DNA from: Pseudomonas aylmerensis
Lineage (GTDB): Bacteria; Pseudomonadota; Gammaproteobacteria; Pseudomonadales; Pseudomonadaceae
Assembly: GCF_001702265.1 (NCBI RefSeq)
Contig: NZ_MAUE01000045.1
Coordinates: forward strand, 186,001 to 250,000
Reading direction: 5' to 3'
Length of the DNA stretch: 64,000 bases
This document shows, in pieces, positions 16,596-24,991 of this stretch. Each line of letters starts with the position of its first letter. Within the stretch, counting starts at the first letter, position 1. The notes beneath the pieces were generated by a model, which did not search any database, had not been told where the DNA came from, and saw nothing but the letters and a program-made list of their open reading frames with translations. The position numbers and the translations under genes are program-made.

Positions 16596-16620
16596 AGTGC
16601 TACCAGATCGATTTGCAGTT

Positions 16621-16639
16621 AATGATAATGCTTATCATC
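16621..16639 (-). promoter_or_regulatory. Fur box upstream of the ECF sigma gene
   Basis: The plus-strand sequence AATGATAATGCTTATCATC is an inverted repeat matching AATGATAATNATTATCATT at 16 or more of 19 positions. It lies 26 bases upstream of the sigma-factor start, where it would overlap the promoter. Confidence 0.82.
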
Positions 16640-16684
16640 AACGCAAATGGCAAGTGGCACTTGGGGGTGTTGCCTGGATACCGG

Positions 16685-16810
16685 TGTGTGGGCTTGTGTG
16701 GGAGCCGGGCTTGCCCGCGATGCAGGCACCTCGGTTTTCCAGTTGCACCGAGGTGATGCTATCGCAGGCAAGCCAGCTCCCACACAAGCCAGCTCCCACA
16801 TAAGCCAGCT
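16685..16810. repeat. REPIN, young-looking copy (shared spacer type)
   Basis: GGGAGCCGGGCTTGCCCGCG on the left faces ATCGCAGGCAAGCCAGCTCC on the right. The inner spacer contains CACCTCGGTTTTCCAGTTGC and its partner CGAGGTG. The same spacer is found at 25261-25381 and 26074-26192. A partial extra REP tail (AAGCCAGCTCCCACATAAGC) follows on the right. Confidence 0.82.
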
Positions 16811-16852
16811 ATCACACAGGCGAGCTTCCATGCTGGGGAGCTGCCAAAGGGT

Positions 16853-17854
16853 TTATTCGGCGTTGCAGAGCGCCAGGCAGTTATCCAGCATACGGTTGGA
16901 GAAGCCCCACTCGTTGTCATACCAGGCCAGCACCTTCAACAACTTGCCACTGACCTTGGTGTGGTTGGCGTCGAAAATCGACGACAGCGGGTTATGGTTG
17001 AAGTCACTCGAAACCAGCGGCAGGGTGTTGTAGCCGAGGATTTTCGAGTGCTGGCTGGCTTCCTTGAGCAGTGCGTTGACCTCGTCGGCAGTGGCGTCTT
17101 TTTTCAGCGTCACGGTGAGGTCGACCAACGACACGTTGATCACCGGCACCCGCACGGCCATGCCGGTCAGCTTGCCCGCCAGTTCCGGCAGTACCAGGCC
17201 CACCGCTTCGGCGGCGCCGGTCTTGCTCGGGATCATGTTCTGGGTGGCCGAACGCGCGCGGTACGGGTCGGTGTGGTAGACGTCGGTCAGGTTCTGGTCG
17301 TTGGTGTAGGCGTGGATAGTGGTCATCAGGCCGCTCTCGATGCCCAGCTCGCGGTGCAGCACCTGGGCGACCGGCGCCAGGCAGTTGGTGGTGCAGGAGG
17401 CATTGGAGATGATCTGGTGGGATTGACGCAAAATGTCATGGTTTACCCCGTAGACCACGGTGGCGTCTGCGCCCTTGGCGGGGGCCGAGATGATCACCTT
17501 GCGCGCGCCGGCGGTAATATGGGCAGCAGCCTTGTCACGGTCGGTGAACAGGCCGGTGCATTCGAACACTACGTCGATCTTGTGTGCAGCCCACGGCAGG
17601 TCGGCGGGGTTGCGAATGGCACTGACGGCAATCCGGTCGCCATTGACGGTCAGGCTTTCCTGATCGTGGGCGACCTCTGCCTCGAAAGTGCCATGTACGG
17701 TGTCGTATTTGAGCAGGTGGGCATTGATCGAACTGTCGCCGAGATCGTTGATGGCGACGATCTGCAAATCCTGGCGGTAGCCTTGGGTATACAGTGCGCG
17801 CAGGACATTACGGCCGATACGGCCAAAACCATTGATTGCGATACGAAGAGTCAT
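16853..17854 (-). CDS. gap: Type I glyceraldehyde-3-phosphate dehydrogenase
   Basis: 333 residues, full family length. The NAD-binding start INGFGRIGRNVLRAL and the catalytic cysteine in SNASCTTNCLAPV are present, followed by TTIHAYTNDQ, the RARSATQNMIPSKTGAAEAV block and the C-terminal WYDNEWGFSNRM. It oxidises glyceraldehyde 3-phosphate to 1,3-bisphosphoglycerate with NAD and phosphate. It is divergent from edd, with HexR operators in the shared spacer, exactly the arrangement of gap-1 in P. putida and gapA in P. aeruginosa, so it probably serves glucose catabolism and the Entner-Doudoroff cycle. No gene lies between its stop and the heme-island Fur box, only a REPIN. Confidence 0.95.
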   Translation of the reverse strand: MTLRIAINGFGRIGRNVLRALYTQGYRQDLQIVAINDLGDSSINAHLLKYDTVHGTFEAEVAHDQESLTVNGDRIAVSAIRNPADLPWAAHKIDVVFECTGLFTDRDKAAAHITAGARKVIISAPAKGADATVVYGVNHDILRQSHQIISNASCTTNCLAPVAQVLHRELGIESGLMTTIHAYTNDQNLTDVYHTDPYRARSATQNMIPSKTGAAEAVGLVLPELAGKLTGMAVRVPVINVSLVDLTVTLKKDATADEVNALLKEASQHSKILGYNTLPLVSSDFNHNPLSSIFDANHTKVSGKLLKVLAWYDNEWGFSNRMLDNCLALCNAE

Positions 17855-17878
17855 TGGAAAGTGCCTGTCGTCGATTTG

Positions 17879-17893
17879 TTGTAAGAATTACAA
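17879..17893. promoter_or_regulatory. HexR operator 1 (gap side)
   Basis: TTGTAAGAATTACAA fits TTGT-N7-ACAA, the HexR operator pattern known from P. putida, and is a six-base inverted repeat around a three-base centre. It lies 25 bases upstream of the gap ATG. Confidence 0.8.
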
Positions 17894-17940
17894 GATTATT
17901 CGCATAAAAATAGAAAACAAGCCTTTTTAGTGGCAATATT

Positions 17941-17955
17941 TTGTTCAATCTACAA
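17941..17955. promoter_or_regulatory. HexR operator 2 (edd side)
   Basis: TTGTTCAATCTACAA again fits TTGT-N7-ACAA. It is about 120 bases upstream of the edd ATG and 62 bases from operator 1, so each divergent promoter appears to have its own operator. Confidence 0.78.
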
Positions 17956-18075
17956 CGAGTGACCTGAATCAACTGGTCCGAGTGGTCAAGTAACACCCTG
18001 CCAACCTTTTCGCGGCGGGCGTTTGACCAGCATAGGAACGAGGGTCGCCACATCCGTTAGCCTGGAGTTCTATAC

Positions 18076-19902
18076 ATGCATCCCCGCGTTATTGAGGTCA
18101 CCGAACGGCTTATCGCCCGCAGTCGTGCAACCCGCGAGGCTTACCTTGCACTCATTCGCGGCGCTGCCAGCGACGGCCCGATGCGCGGTAAGCTGCAATG
18201 CGCCAACTTTGCCCACGGCGTGGCCGGATGCGGCACTGAAGATAAAAATAGTCTGCGAATGATGAATGCCGCCAACGTGGCAATTGTTTCGTCATATAAC
18301 GACATGCTTTCGGCGCACCAGCCGTACGAACATTTCCCCGAGCAAATCAAGAAAGCCCTGCGCGAAGTCGGCTCGGTCGGTCAGTTCGCCGGCGGCACCC
18401 CGGCCATGTGCGACGGCGTCACCCAGGGCGAACCCGGCATGGAGCTGAGCCTGCTCAGCCGCGAAGTCATCGCCATGTCCACGGCGGTAGCGCTGTCCCA
18501 CAACATGTTCGATGCCGCGCTGATGCTGGGCATCTGCGACAAGATCGTCCCGGGCCTGATGATGGGCGCGCTGCGCTACGGCCACCTGCCGATGGTCTTC
18601 GTGCCGGGCGGCCCGATGCCGTCGGGCATCTCCAACAAGCAGAAGGCCGATGTGCGCCAGCGCTACGCCGAAGGCAAGGCCACCCGCGAGGAGCTGCTGG
18701 AATCGGAGATGAAGTCCTACCACAGCCCCGGCACCTGCACCTTCTACGGCACCGCCAACACCAACCAGTTGCTGATGGAAGTCATGGGCCTGCACCTGCC
18801 AGGCGCCTCGTTCGTCAACCCGTACACGCCACTGCGTGACGCGCTGACCCGCGAAGCCGCGCACCAGGTCACGCGCCTGACCAAGGCCAACGGCAACTTC
18901 ACGCCAATCGGCGAGATCGTCGACGAAAAATCCATCGTCAACTCCATCGTCGCACTGAACGCCACCGGCGGATCGACCAACCACACCCTGCACATGCCGG
19001 CCATCGCCATGTCGGCGGGCATCATCCTCACCTGGCAGGACATGGCCGACCTCTCCGAGGTGGTGCCGACCCTGTCCCACGTGTATCCGAACGGCAAGGC
19101 CGACATCAACCACTTCCAGGCGGCGGGCGGGATGTCGTTCCTGATCCGCGAACTGCTCGAAGCCGGCTTGCTCCACGAAGACGTCAACACCGTGGCCGGC
19201 AAGGGCCTGAGCCGCTACACCCAGGAACCGTTCCTGGTCGACGGCGAGCTGATCTGGCGCGAAGGCCCCATCGAAAGCCTCGACGAAACCATCCTGCGCC
19301 CCGTGGCCCGTGCGTTCTCCCCGGAAGGCGGCTTGCGCGTGATGGAAGGCAACCTCGGCCGTGGCGTGATGAAAGTCTCGGCCGTGGCCCTTGAGCACCA
19401 GATCGTCGAAGCACCGGCGGTGGTGTTCCAGGACCAGCAGGACCTGGCCGATGCATTCAAGGCTGGCCAGCTGGAAAAAGACTTTGTCGCGGTGATGCGC
19501 TTCCAGGGCCCACGCTCCAACGGCATGCCGGAATTGCACAAGATGACGCCGTTCCTCGGCGTCTTGCAGGACCGTGGCTTCAAGGTCGCATTGGTGACAG
19601 ACGGGCGCATGTCCGGCGCGTCGGGTAAGATCCCCGCCGCGATCCACGTGAACCCCGAAGCCCAGAGCGGCGGGCCACTGGCACGCGTGCGCGATGGCGA
19701 TATCATTCGCGTGGATGGCGTGAAGGGCACCTTGGAGCTTAAGGTGGACGCCGAAGAATTTGCAGCGCGCGCGCCTGCCACGGGCCTGTTGGGCAACAAC
19801 GTGGGGGCCGGTCGCGAGCTGTTTGCATTTATGCGCTTGGCCGCAAGCTCCGCAGAGCAGGGCGCCAGCGCCTTTACCTCTGCCTTGGAGACGCTTAAGT
19901 GA
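18076..19902 (+). CDS. edd: 6-phosphogluconate dehydratase
   Basis: 608 residues, the usual length of Edd. Iron-sulfur ligands of the IlvD/Edd family appear in FAHGVAGCGTEDKNS, in MLGICDKIVPG and in SPGTCTFYGTANTNQ. The C-terminal GRMSGASGKIPAAIHV is the family signature. It converts 6-phosphogluconate to 2-keto-3-deoxy-6-phosphogluconate, the first committed step of the Entner-Doudoroff route, in the cytosol. The ATG follows GGAG at good spacing. It heads a plus-strand operon with glk, whose GTG overlaps the edd stop. HexR should repress it until KDPG accumulates. Confidence 0.96.
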   Translation: MHPRVIEVTERLIARSRATREAYLALIRGAASDGPMRGKLQCANFAHGVAGCGTEDKNSLRMMNAANVAIVSSYNDMLSAHQPYEHFPEQIKKALREVGSVGQFAGGTPAMCDGVTQGEPGMELSLLSREVIAMSTAVALSHNMFDAALMLGICDKIVPGLMMGALRYGHLPMVFVPGGPMPSGISNKQKADVRQRYAEGKATREELLESEMKSYHSPGTCTFYGTANTNQLLMEVMGLHLPGASFVNPYTPLRDALTREAAHQVTRLTKANGNFTPIGEIVDEKSIVNSIVALNATGGSTNHTLHMPAIAMSAGIILTWQDMADLSEVVPTLSHVYPNGKADINHFQAAGGMSFLIRELLEAGLLHEDVNTVAGKGLSRYTQEPFLVDGELIWREGPIESLDETILRPVARAFSPEGGLRVMEGNLGRGVMKVSAVALEHQIVEAPAVVFQDQQDLADAFKAGQLEKDFVAVMRFQGPRSNGMPELHKMTPFLGVLQDRGFKVALVTDGRMSGASGKIPAAIHVNPEAQSGGPLARVRDGDIIRVDGVKGTLELKVDAEEFAARAPATGLLGNNVGAGRELFAFMRLAASSAEQGASAFTSALETLK

Positions 19903-20855
19903 AGCTTGCGCTGGTCGGTGACATCGGGGGTACCAACGCCCGTTTTGCGTTGTGGCGGGATCAGGCTCTGCATTCGATCCGCGTGCATGCCACGGCGGAT
20001 CACCAGAGTCCCGAGGACGCGATCAAGGCCTACCTCAAGGAAGAAGGCCTGGAAATCGGTGACATCGGTGCCGTCTGCCTGTCGGTTGCAGGGCCGGTGA
20101 GTGGCGATGAATTCAAATTCACCAACAACCACTGGCGCCTGAGCAAGACTGCGTTTTGCCAGGCGTTGCAGGTGGATGAGCTGCTGCTGGTGAATGACTT
20201 CACCGCCATGGCCCTGGGCATGACCCGCCTCAAGCCCGACGAATTCCGCGTGGTCTGCGAAGGCACGCCGGAACCGTTGCGCCCGGCGGTGGTGATCGGG
20301 CCGGGCACCGGCCTGGGCGTCGGCACGTTGCTGGACCTCGGTGCCGGTCGTTACGCGGCATTGCCGGGGGAGGGTGGACACGTTGACCTGCCCCTGAGCA
20401 GCCCGCGTGAAACCCAGCTGTGGCAGCACATCTACACTGAGATCGGCCACGTCAGCGCCGAAACGGCCTTGAGCGGGGGCGGTTTGCCGCGTGTCTACCG
20501 CGCCATCTGTGCGGTCGACGGGCATACCCCGGTGCTGGATACCCCAGAAGCCATTACGGCGGCGGGCCTGGCTGGCGATCCAGTGGCGATGGAAGTGTTG
20601 AACCAGTTCAGTATCTGGCTGGGCCGCGTCGCCGGTAACAACGTGCTGACCACCGGTGGACGCGGTGGTGTGTATATCGTGGGTGGGGTGATTCCACGGT
20701 TTGCCGACTTCTTCATCAACAGTGGTTTTGCCAAGAGTTTCAGCGACAAGGGCTGCATGAGCGACTATTTCAAAGGCATCCCTGTGTGGTTGGTGACCGC
20801 GCCGTATTCCGGGTTGACTGGGGCTGGAGTCGCATTGGAACAGGCTTTTGCGTAG
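19899..20855 (+). CDS. glk: Glucokinase
   Basis: 318 residues. The ATP-binding phosphate-1 motif GDIGGTNARFALW stands at the N-terminus, LVNDFTAMALG holds the catalytic Asp around residue 100, and VIGPGTGLGVG and GEGGHVDLP are the phosphate-2 and glucose-binding blocks of bacterial glucokinases. It phosphorylates cytosolic glucose with ATP. The start is a GTG sharing four bases with the edd stop (GTGA), so it is translationally coupled to edd. A REP pair follows the stop and separates it from gltR. Confidence 0.94.
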   Translation: MKLALVGDIGGTNARFALWRDQALHSIRVHATADHQSPEDAIKAYLKEEGLEIGDIGAVCLSVAGPVSGDEFKFTNNHWRLSKTAFCQALQVDELLLVNDFTAMALGMTRLKPDEFRVVCEGTPEPLRPAVVIGPGTGLGVGTLLDLGAGRYAALPGEGGHVDLPLSSPRETQLWQHIYTEIGHVSAETALSGGGLPRVYRAICAVDGHTPVLDTPEAITAAGLAGDPVAMEVLNQFSIWLGRVAGNNVLTTGGRGGVYIVGGVIPRFADFFINSGFAKSFSDKGCMSDYFKGIPVWLVTAPYSGLTGAGVALEQAFA

Positions 20856-20863
20856 GCGCTGAT

Positions 20864-20956
20864 GGCCCCTTCGCGAGCGAGCCCGCTCCCACTTTGACCG
20901 AGTTCCAACGTTGGAATGCCGGCAAATGTGGCAGCGGGCTTGCTCGCGAAGGGGGC
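20864..20956. repeat. REPIN, TTCGCGAGC type, between glk and gltR
   Basis: The left arm has CCTTCGCGAGCGAGCCCGCT and the right arm AGCGGGCTTGCTCGCGAAGG; they are almost perfectly complementary. The core differs from the CCCGCGAT-type REPINs elsewhere, so a second REP class is present. It may uncouple gltR-gtrS from edd-glk transcription. Confidence 0.82.
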
Positions 20957-21007
20957 CTCAAGGGCAACAAATGACATAAGCTTGGCCATAACAACAAGGA
21001 GGACCCC

Positions 21008-21742
21008 GTGAGCGTAATCAGTAAATCGATTCTCCTCGTCGATGACGACCAGGAAATCCGCGAATTGCTGCAAACCTACCTCAGTCGCGCCGGTTTCCAG
21101 GTGCGTGGCGTGCCGGATGGCGCCGGGTTCCGCCAGGCGATGAACGAGGCGCCCTGCGACCTGGTCATCCTCGATGTGATGTTGCCGGACGAAGACGGTT
21201 TCAGCCTTTGCCGCTGGATCCGCCAGCACCCGCGCCAGGCGCAGGTGCCGATCATCATGCTCACCGCCAGTTCCGACGAAGCCGACCGCGTGATCGGCCT
21301 GGAGCTGGGCGCCGACGACTACATCGGCAAACCCTTCAGCCCCCGCGAGCTGCAGGCGCGGATCAAGGCGCTGTTGCGGCGCTGCCAGTTCGGCCAGGAG
21401 CGCAGCGGCAATGGCGACGTGCTGGTGTTCGATGAATGGCGCCTGGACATGATCAGCCACCGGCTGTTCCACGTTGACGGTGAAGAGGTGATCCTGTCCG
21501 GTGCCGACTTCGCCCTGCTCAAGTTGTTTCTCGACCATCCCCAGCAGATCCTCGACCGCGACACCATCGGCAATGCCACCCGTGGCCGTGACCTGATGCC
21601 GCTGGACCGGATTGTCGACATGGCCGTCAGCCGCCTGCGCCAACGCCTGCGCGACACCGAAAAACCTCCGAGGCTGATCCGCACCGTGCGCGGCAGCGGT
21701 TATCAACTGGCAGCCAGCGTGGTTGCCGGCAATGCCCACTGA
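21008..21742 (+). CDS. gltR: OmpR-family response regulator for glucose transport genes
   Basis: 244 residues from a GTG preceded by an ideal AAGGAGGA. The receiver domain has D12-D13-D14 and phospho-acceptor D56 in LVILDVMLP, plus IGKPFSP. The winged helix ends in IRTVRGSGYQLAASV. Its position after edd-glk and before a histidine kinase identifies it as GltR (GltR-2 in P. putida), which controls the glucose porin and ABC transporter genes in response to 2-ketogluconate and 6-phosphogluconate. Those transporter genes do not follow in this window. The gene overlaps the kinase start by 11 bases. Confidence 0.9.
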   Translation: MSVISKSILLVDDDQEIRELLQTYLSRAGFQVRGVPDGAGFRQAMNEAPCDLVILDVMLPDEDGFSLCRWIRQHPRQAQVPIIMLTASSDEADRVIGLELGADDYIGKPFSPRELQARIKALLRRCQFGQERSGNGDVLVFDEWRLDMISHRLFHVDGEEVILSGADFALLKLFLDHPQQILDRDTIGNATRGRDLMPLDRIVDMAVSRLRQRLRDTEKPPRLIRTVRGSGYQLAASVVAGNAH

Positions 21743-23201
21743 ACACCTGATCGAGCGCCGCCGCCGCTTCCCGGTGCCGCGCTCGCTGCTGGGGCGCATG
21801 TTGCTGCTGACGTTGCTGGCGGTGCTGTTCGCCCAGGCGCTGTCCAGCGTGATCTGGGTCTCGCAATTGCGTGCCACCCAGCTCGAAGGCCTGGTCACCA
21901 GCGCCCGCAGCCTGGCGCATTCGATGACCGCCAGCGTGAGTTATTTCCGTTCATTGCCGGTGGCCTACCGGCCGTTGGTCCTCGACCAGTTGCGCAGCAT
22001 GGGCGGCACGCGTTTCGTAGTGACCCTCAATGACCGTCCGCTGGACATGGCGATACTGCCGCAGACCCCGCGCAAGCAGGCGGTACTGCAAGCGGTGGAT
22101 GAGGTGCTGCGCCAGACTTTGGGCGCCGACGTGCATATCTCGGTGGAGTTTGTCAGCGCCGAAGACCTGCGCATTTTCAACGCCGGCCTGAAGCTCGATG
22201 AACTGCCGCGCTCCTGGGCGCATTACGCGTTGACCCTGGAGCCGGTAAACCCGCCGGTGCTGGTCACACAGATTCAACTGGCCCCCGGCGAGTGGTTGTA
22301 CATCGCCTCCTTGTTGCCCGAACCCTATACCAGCCTCGAAGAGCAAGGCCTGCCCTCGCAGCAGGTGTGGTTTATCGTGCTGACCAGCGGTTTTCTGCTG
22401 CTGTTCATCGGCCTGCTGGTGCACTGGCAGAGCCGGCCGCTCAAGCGCCTGGCGCGGGCCGCGCGGGATATGTCGCTGGGCGCGGACGTGGAGCCGGTGG
22501 CCGAAGGCGGCGGCAGTGAAGTGGTGGAAGTGGGGCGTGCGTTCAATGCGATGCGTGAGCGCATCAGCCGATACCTGACCGAACGCAGCCAGCTGTTCAG
22601 TGCGATTTCCCACGACTTGCGCACACCCATTACCCGCTTGCGCCTGCGTGTGGAACTGCTGGAAGACGAGAACCTGCAAACCAAATTCGGCCGCGACCTG
22701 GATGAGCTGGAGTTGCTGGTGAAGGGCGCGCTGCAATGTGTGAAAGACACGGATATCCACGAAAACATCGAGCCGGTGGACCTGAACCACGTGCTCGACT
22801 GCCTGGTGGAACCGTACCTGGCGCCCAACGGCAACGGCCGGGTGACCCAGCATGGGCGCGCGTTGACGACTTATCCGGGCAAGCCGCTGGCGCTCAAGCG
22901 CTGCATCGGCAACCTGATCGACAACGCGTTGAAGTATGGGCAGAACGCCCATTTGCATATCGAGGACGACGGCGCGGAGTTCATCCTGCACGTCGACGAT
23001 GAAGGCCCCGGCGTGCCGGAACAGCGCCTGGAGCAAGTCTTCGAACCGCACTTCAGGCTCGCTGGGCAGCAGCAGGGTTACGGCCTGGGGTTGGGCATTG
23101 CGCGCAACATTGCGCATAGCCATGGCGGTGAAGTGAGTTTGCAGAATTTGCGCGAAGGCGGGTTGCGGGTGACCTTGCAGCTGCCGCGAACCCTGGATTG
23201 A
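21732..23201 (+). CDS. gtrS: Sensor histidine kinase GtrS, partner of GltR
   Basis: 489 residues from the ATG at 21732; a TTG nine bases upstream is also in frame. TM1 (about 18-38) and TM2 (about 212-235) enclose a periplasmic domain of about 175 residues. A HAMP linker (about 235-285) leads to the H box ISHDLRTP with H294, the N box CIGNLIDNALKYG and the ATP lid DDEGPGVPE and GYGLGLGIARN. In P. aeruginosa and P. putida GtrS senses 2-ketogluconate or 6-phosphogluconate and signals to GltR. It is the last gene of the block; a REPIN and a convergent AraC-type gene follow. Confidence 0.9.
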   Translation: MPTEHLIERRRRFPVPRSLLGRMLLLTLLAVLFAQALSSVIWVSQLRATQLEGLVTSARSLAHSMTASVSYFRSLPVAYRPLVLDQLRSMGGTRFVVTLNDRPLDMAILPQTPRKQAVLQAVDEVLRQTLGADVHISVEFVSAEDLRIFNAGLKLDELPRSWAHYALTLEPVNPPVLVTQIQLAPGEWLYIASLLPEPYTSLEEQGLPSQQVWFIVLTSGFLLLFIGLLVHWQSRPLKRLARAARDMSLGADVEPVAEGGGSEVVEVGRAFNAMRERISRYLTERSQLFSAISHDLRTPITRLRLRVELLEDENLQTKFGRDLDELELLVKGALQCVKDTDIHENIEPVDLNHVLDCLVEPYLAPNGNGRVTQHGRALTTYPGKPLALKRCIGNLIDNALKYGQNAHLHIEDDGAEFILHVDDEGPGVPEQRLEQVFEPHFRLAGQQQGYGLGLGIARNIAHSHGGEVSLQNLREGGLRVTLQLPRTLD

Positions 23202-23213
23202 ACACGATTCTTT

Positions 23214-23282
23214 TGTAGGAGTCCGGTTTGTCGAATCCTGGCGGCCGTGAGATCGCCATCGCCGGCAAGCCCGGCTCCTACA
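23214..23282. repeat. REPIN-like palindrome after gtrS
   Basis: TGTAGGAGTCCGG on the left is the complement of the right end CCGGCTCCTACA with mismatches; the inner part has GGCCGTGAGATCGCC facing CATCGCCGGCAAG. It lies between two convergent genes and may act as a weak bidirectional terminator. Confidence 0.65.
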
Positions 23283-23288
23283 GAGGCG

Positions 23289-24218
23289 TCAGATGCTTTG
23301 GCGCAATCGGGCCAGGTCTCTCAGCGGCGGAGCACCGAATAACCGGCTGTATTCGCGGCTGAACTGCGACGGGCTTTCATACCCCACGCGATACCCCGCC
23401 GCCGAGGCTTCCAGGCCTTCGGCGATCATCAATCTGCGTGCTTCCTGCAGGCGCAGTTGCTTCTGGTACTGCAACGGGCTCATCGCGGTGATCGCCTTGA
23501 AACGGTGGTGCAGCGTCGAGACGCTGAGGTTCACTTCCTTGGCCAGGTCATCGATGCGCAGCGGTTGCTCGTAGTTGCCGTTCAGCCATGTGATCGCCTG
23601 GCTGACGCGATGGCTCTGACTGTTGGCCACGGCAATTTCGTACAGGCGATAGCCCTGCGGCCCACGCAGCAATCGGTACAGAATTTCGCGATTGATCAAC
23701 GGCGCGAGCATCGCGATGTCCTTCGGCGTGTCCAGTAGACGCGCCAGGCGCAACACGGCATCCAGCAGTTGCGTGTCGATACGGTCGACGTACATCCCAC
23801 GGGATGTCGGCCGTGAAGGCACGCCCATCGGGCCCGCCTCGGCAATCAGCGCGGTGAGCTGCGCCGGGTCGATATTGATGCGCACCGACAGGTTGGGGTC
23901 TTCCGGGGTGGCTTCGATGATCCGGCCGGCCACCGGCATCGCGACCGAGAACACCAGGTAGTTGAGCGGGTCGTAGGCGAAGATTTCATCGGCCAGGCGT
24001 ACTTCCTTGCTGCCGCTGGCAAGGATGCACAGCGCCGGTTCCACCAGCACCGGCGTGAAGTCGCGCGGTGTGTTGTGGCGGTTCAGGTACAGCGAGGTGA
24101 TCGCCGTGCCGTAGGAGCCGTCCTCCCAGGTATGGCGGTGGACGATGCTGGCCAACTCCGCGCGTTGTTTTTCCATCTCGGCATCGAGGGGCATGGGCTG
24201 ATGTTCGGGCGACGACAT
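23289..24218 (-). CDS. AraC-family transcriptional regulator (AraC_N type)
   Basis: 309 residues. The N-terminal half (about 20-190; YLNRHNTPRDFTPVLVEPALCILASGSKEV) is the AraC_N cupin-like ligand domain. The C-terminal double helix-turn-helix (about 205-305) has LRIDDLAKEVNLSVSTLHHRFKAIT and the second-helix signature ASAAGYRVGYESPSQFSREY. The ATG follows AGAGGA. It is divergent from the monooxygenase-fold gene at 24546, and an inverted pair of 11-base half-sites lies between them. Members of this group usually control a neighbouring oxidoreductase or detoxification gene; the inducer here is unknown. Confidence 0.9.
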   Translation of the reverse strand: MSSPEHQPMPLDAEMEKQRAELASIVHRHTWEDGSYGTAITSLYLNRHNTPRDFTPVLVEPALCILASGSKEVRLADEIFAYDPLNYLVFSVAMPVAGRIIEATPEDPNLSVRINIDPAQLTALIAEAGPMGVPSRPTSRGMYVDRIDTQLLDAVLRLARLLDTPKDIAMLAPLINREILYRLLRGPQGYRLYEIAVANSQSHRVSQAITWLNGNYEQPLRIDDLAKEVNLSVSTLHHRFKAITAMSPLQYQKQLRLQEARRLMIAEGLEASAAGYRVGYESPSQFSREYSRLFGAPPLRDLARLRQSI

Positions 24219-24290
24219 GAGGCGTCCTCTGCATGCTTTTTTGATGGGCTCAGCTTAGCGGTGGCCTTTGAATAAGTGTTACGTCGATTC

Positions 24291-24301
24291 TGCACAATCC
24301 T
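24291..24301 (+). promoter_or_regulatory. Candidate AraC-type half-site A
   Basis: TGCACAATCCT lies 73 bases upstream of the AraC-gene start (24218). Its exact inverted copy is 119 bases away. A related copy, TGATCCTGCGA, follows at 24305. Confidence 0.5.
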
Positions 24302-24419
24302 TGCCTGATCCTGCGACACATCGTGAATCAGGCAAGCAGCGGGGCTGTCATCTCAATGAAACAAGGCGCTCGCCCGTGGAATAAACCGGCCAGCCAAACG
24401 TCCTGTCTACGCTTCTCGC

Positions 24420-24430
24420 AGGATTGTGCA
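24420..24430 (-). promoter_or_regulatory. Candidate AraC-type half-site B
   Basis: AGGATTGTGCA is the exact complement of half-site A and extends on the minus strand as TGCACAATCCTGCGA. It lies 116 bases upstream of the monooxygenase-fold gene start (24546). Confidence 0.5.
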
Positions 24431-24545
24431 ATAAGCCTGCAGGAATTGACTAACCGCGCCCACACCCGCGCCGTTATCTTTGATCCTGTGGCAACACGCC
24501 CTCACAGTGCTTGCCGAGCATCACTTCTCAACGGGAGAGTCGAAC

Positions 24546-24887
24546 ATGTCCACCCCCATTCCCGCGAGCCATATGGCCTTTATCCGTGCCCGTACCGGGT
24601 ACAGCACCGAACTCGGTGCACGCTTGAGCAGTTTGATCGAACCGGGCCGTCAGGCTCAGGGTTGCCTGCAATTCTCGTTGCAGCATTCCCAGGTCGATCC
24701 CGATGTGTGGTTGATCTCCGGTTTCTGGAGCAGCGAGCAGGCGATGAGCGCCTACTTCAACTCTGCGGCGCTGGTGATCTTTACCGAGCTGTTGAACGAC
24801 ATGGTGGTCCGCAGCATGGACTTCCAGACCTTCACCGACGCTTCTGCCGCCAACGCCTACGGCGAGTACCTGCAACTCGCAGGTTAA
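24546..24887 (+). CDS. Antibiotic-biosynthesis-monooxygenase-fold (ABM) protein
   Basis: 113 residues from the ATG behind GGGAGAGTCGAAC. The pattern HMAFIRARTGYSTELGARLSSLIEPGRQAQGCLQF followed by WLISGFWSSEQAMSAYFNS matches the ferredoxin-like ABM domain: small dimeric cytosolic proteins that include quinol monooxygenases and heme-degrading enzymes. The usual conserved C-terminal H-x-x-S-x-H stretch is replaced by SAALVIFTELLNDM, so enzymatic assignment is uncertain. It is the likely target of the divergent AraC regulator. Confidence 0.75.
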   Translation: MSTPIPASHMAFIRARTGYSTELGARLSSLIEPGRQAQGCLQFSLQHSQVDPDVWLISGFWSSEQAMSAYFNSAALVIFTELLNDMVVRSMDFQTFTDASAANAYGEYLQLAG

Positions 24888-24991
24888 AAGCCCTTTGCCT
24901 GACGGCAACAGCACTCCTCAAGAAGTATCGTATTGGCGAGGCACTGCACTGGTTTAGAATGGCCAACTTTCCATTGGCCAGGACCTGCAAC

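Larger units (their letters stand above)
24219..24545. promoter_or_regulatory. Divergent control region of the AraC gene and the monooxygenase-fold gene
   Basis: No gene fits in this 327-base spacer. It holds TGCACAATCCT at 24291-24301 and its inverted copy AGGATTGTGCA at 24420-24430. Each half-site continues with GC-rich sequence (a GATCCTGCGA copy lies ten bases after the first). I see no convincing sigma-70 promoter pair. Confidence 0.6.

Noticed and set aside
18292..19647. Long minus-strand frame opposite edd
   Set aside because: Shadow frame; edd is complete with all family motifs.
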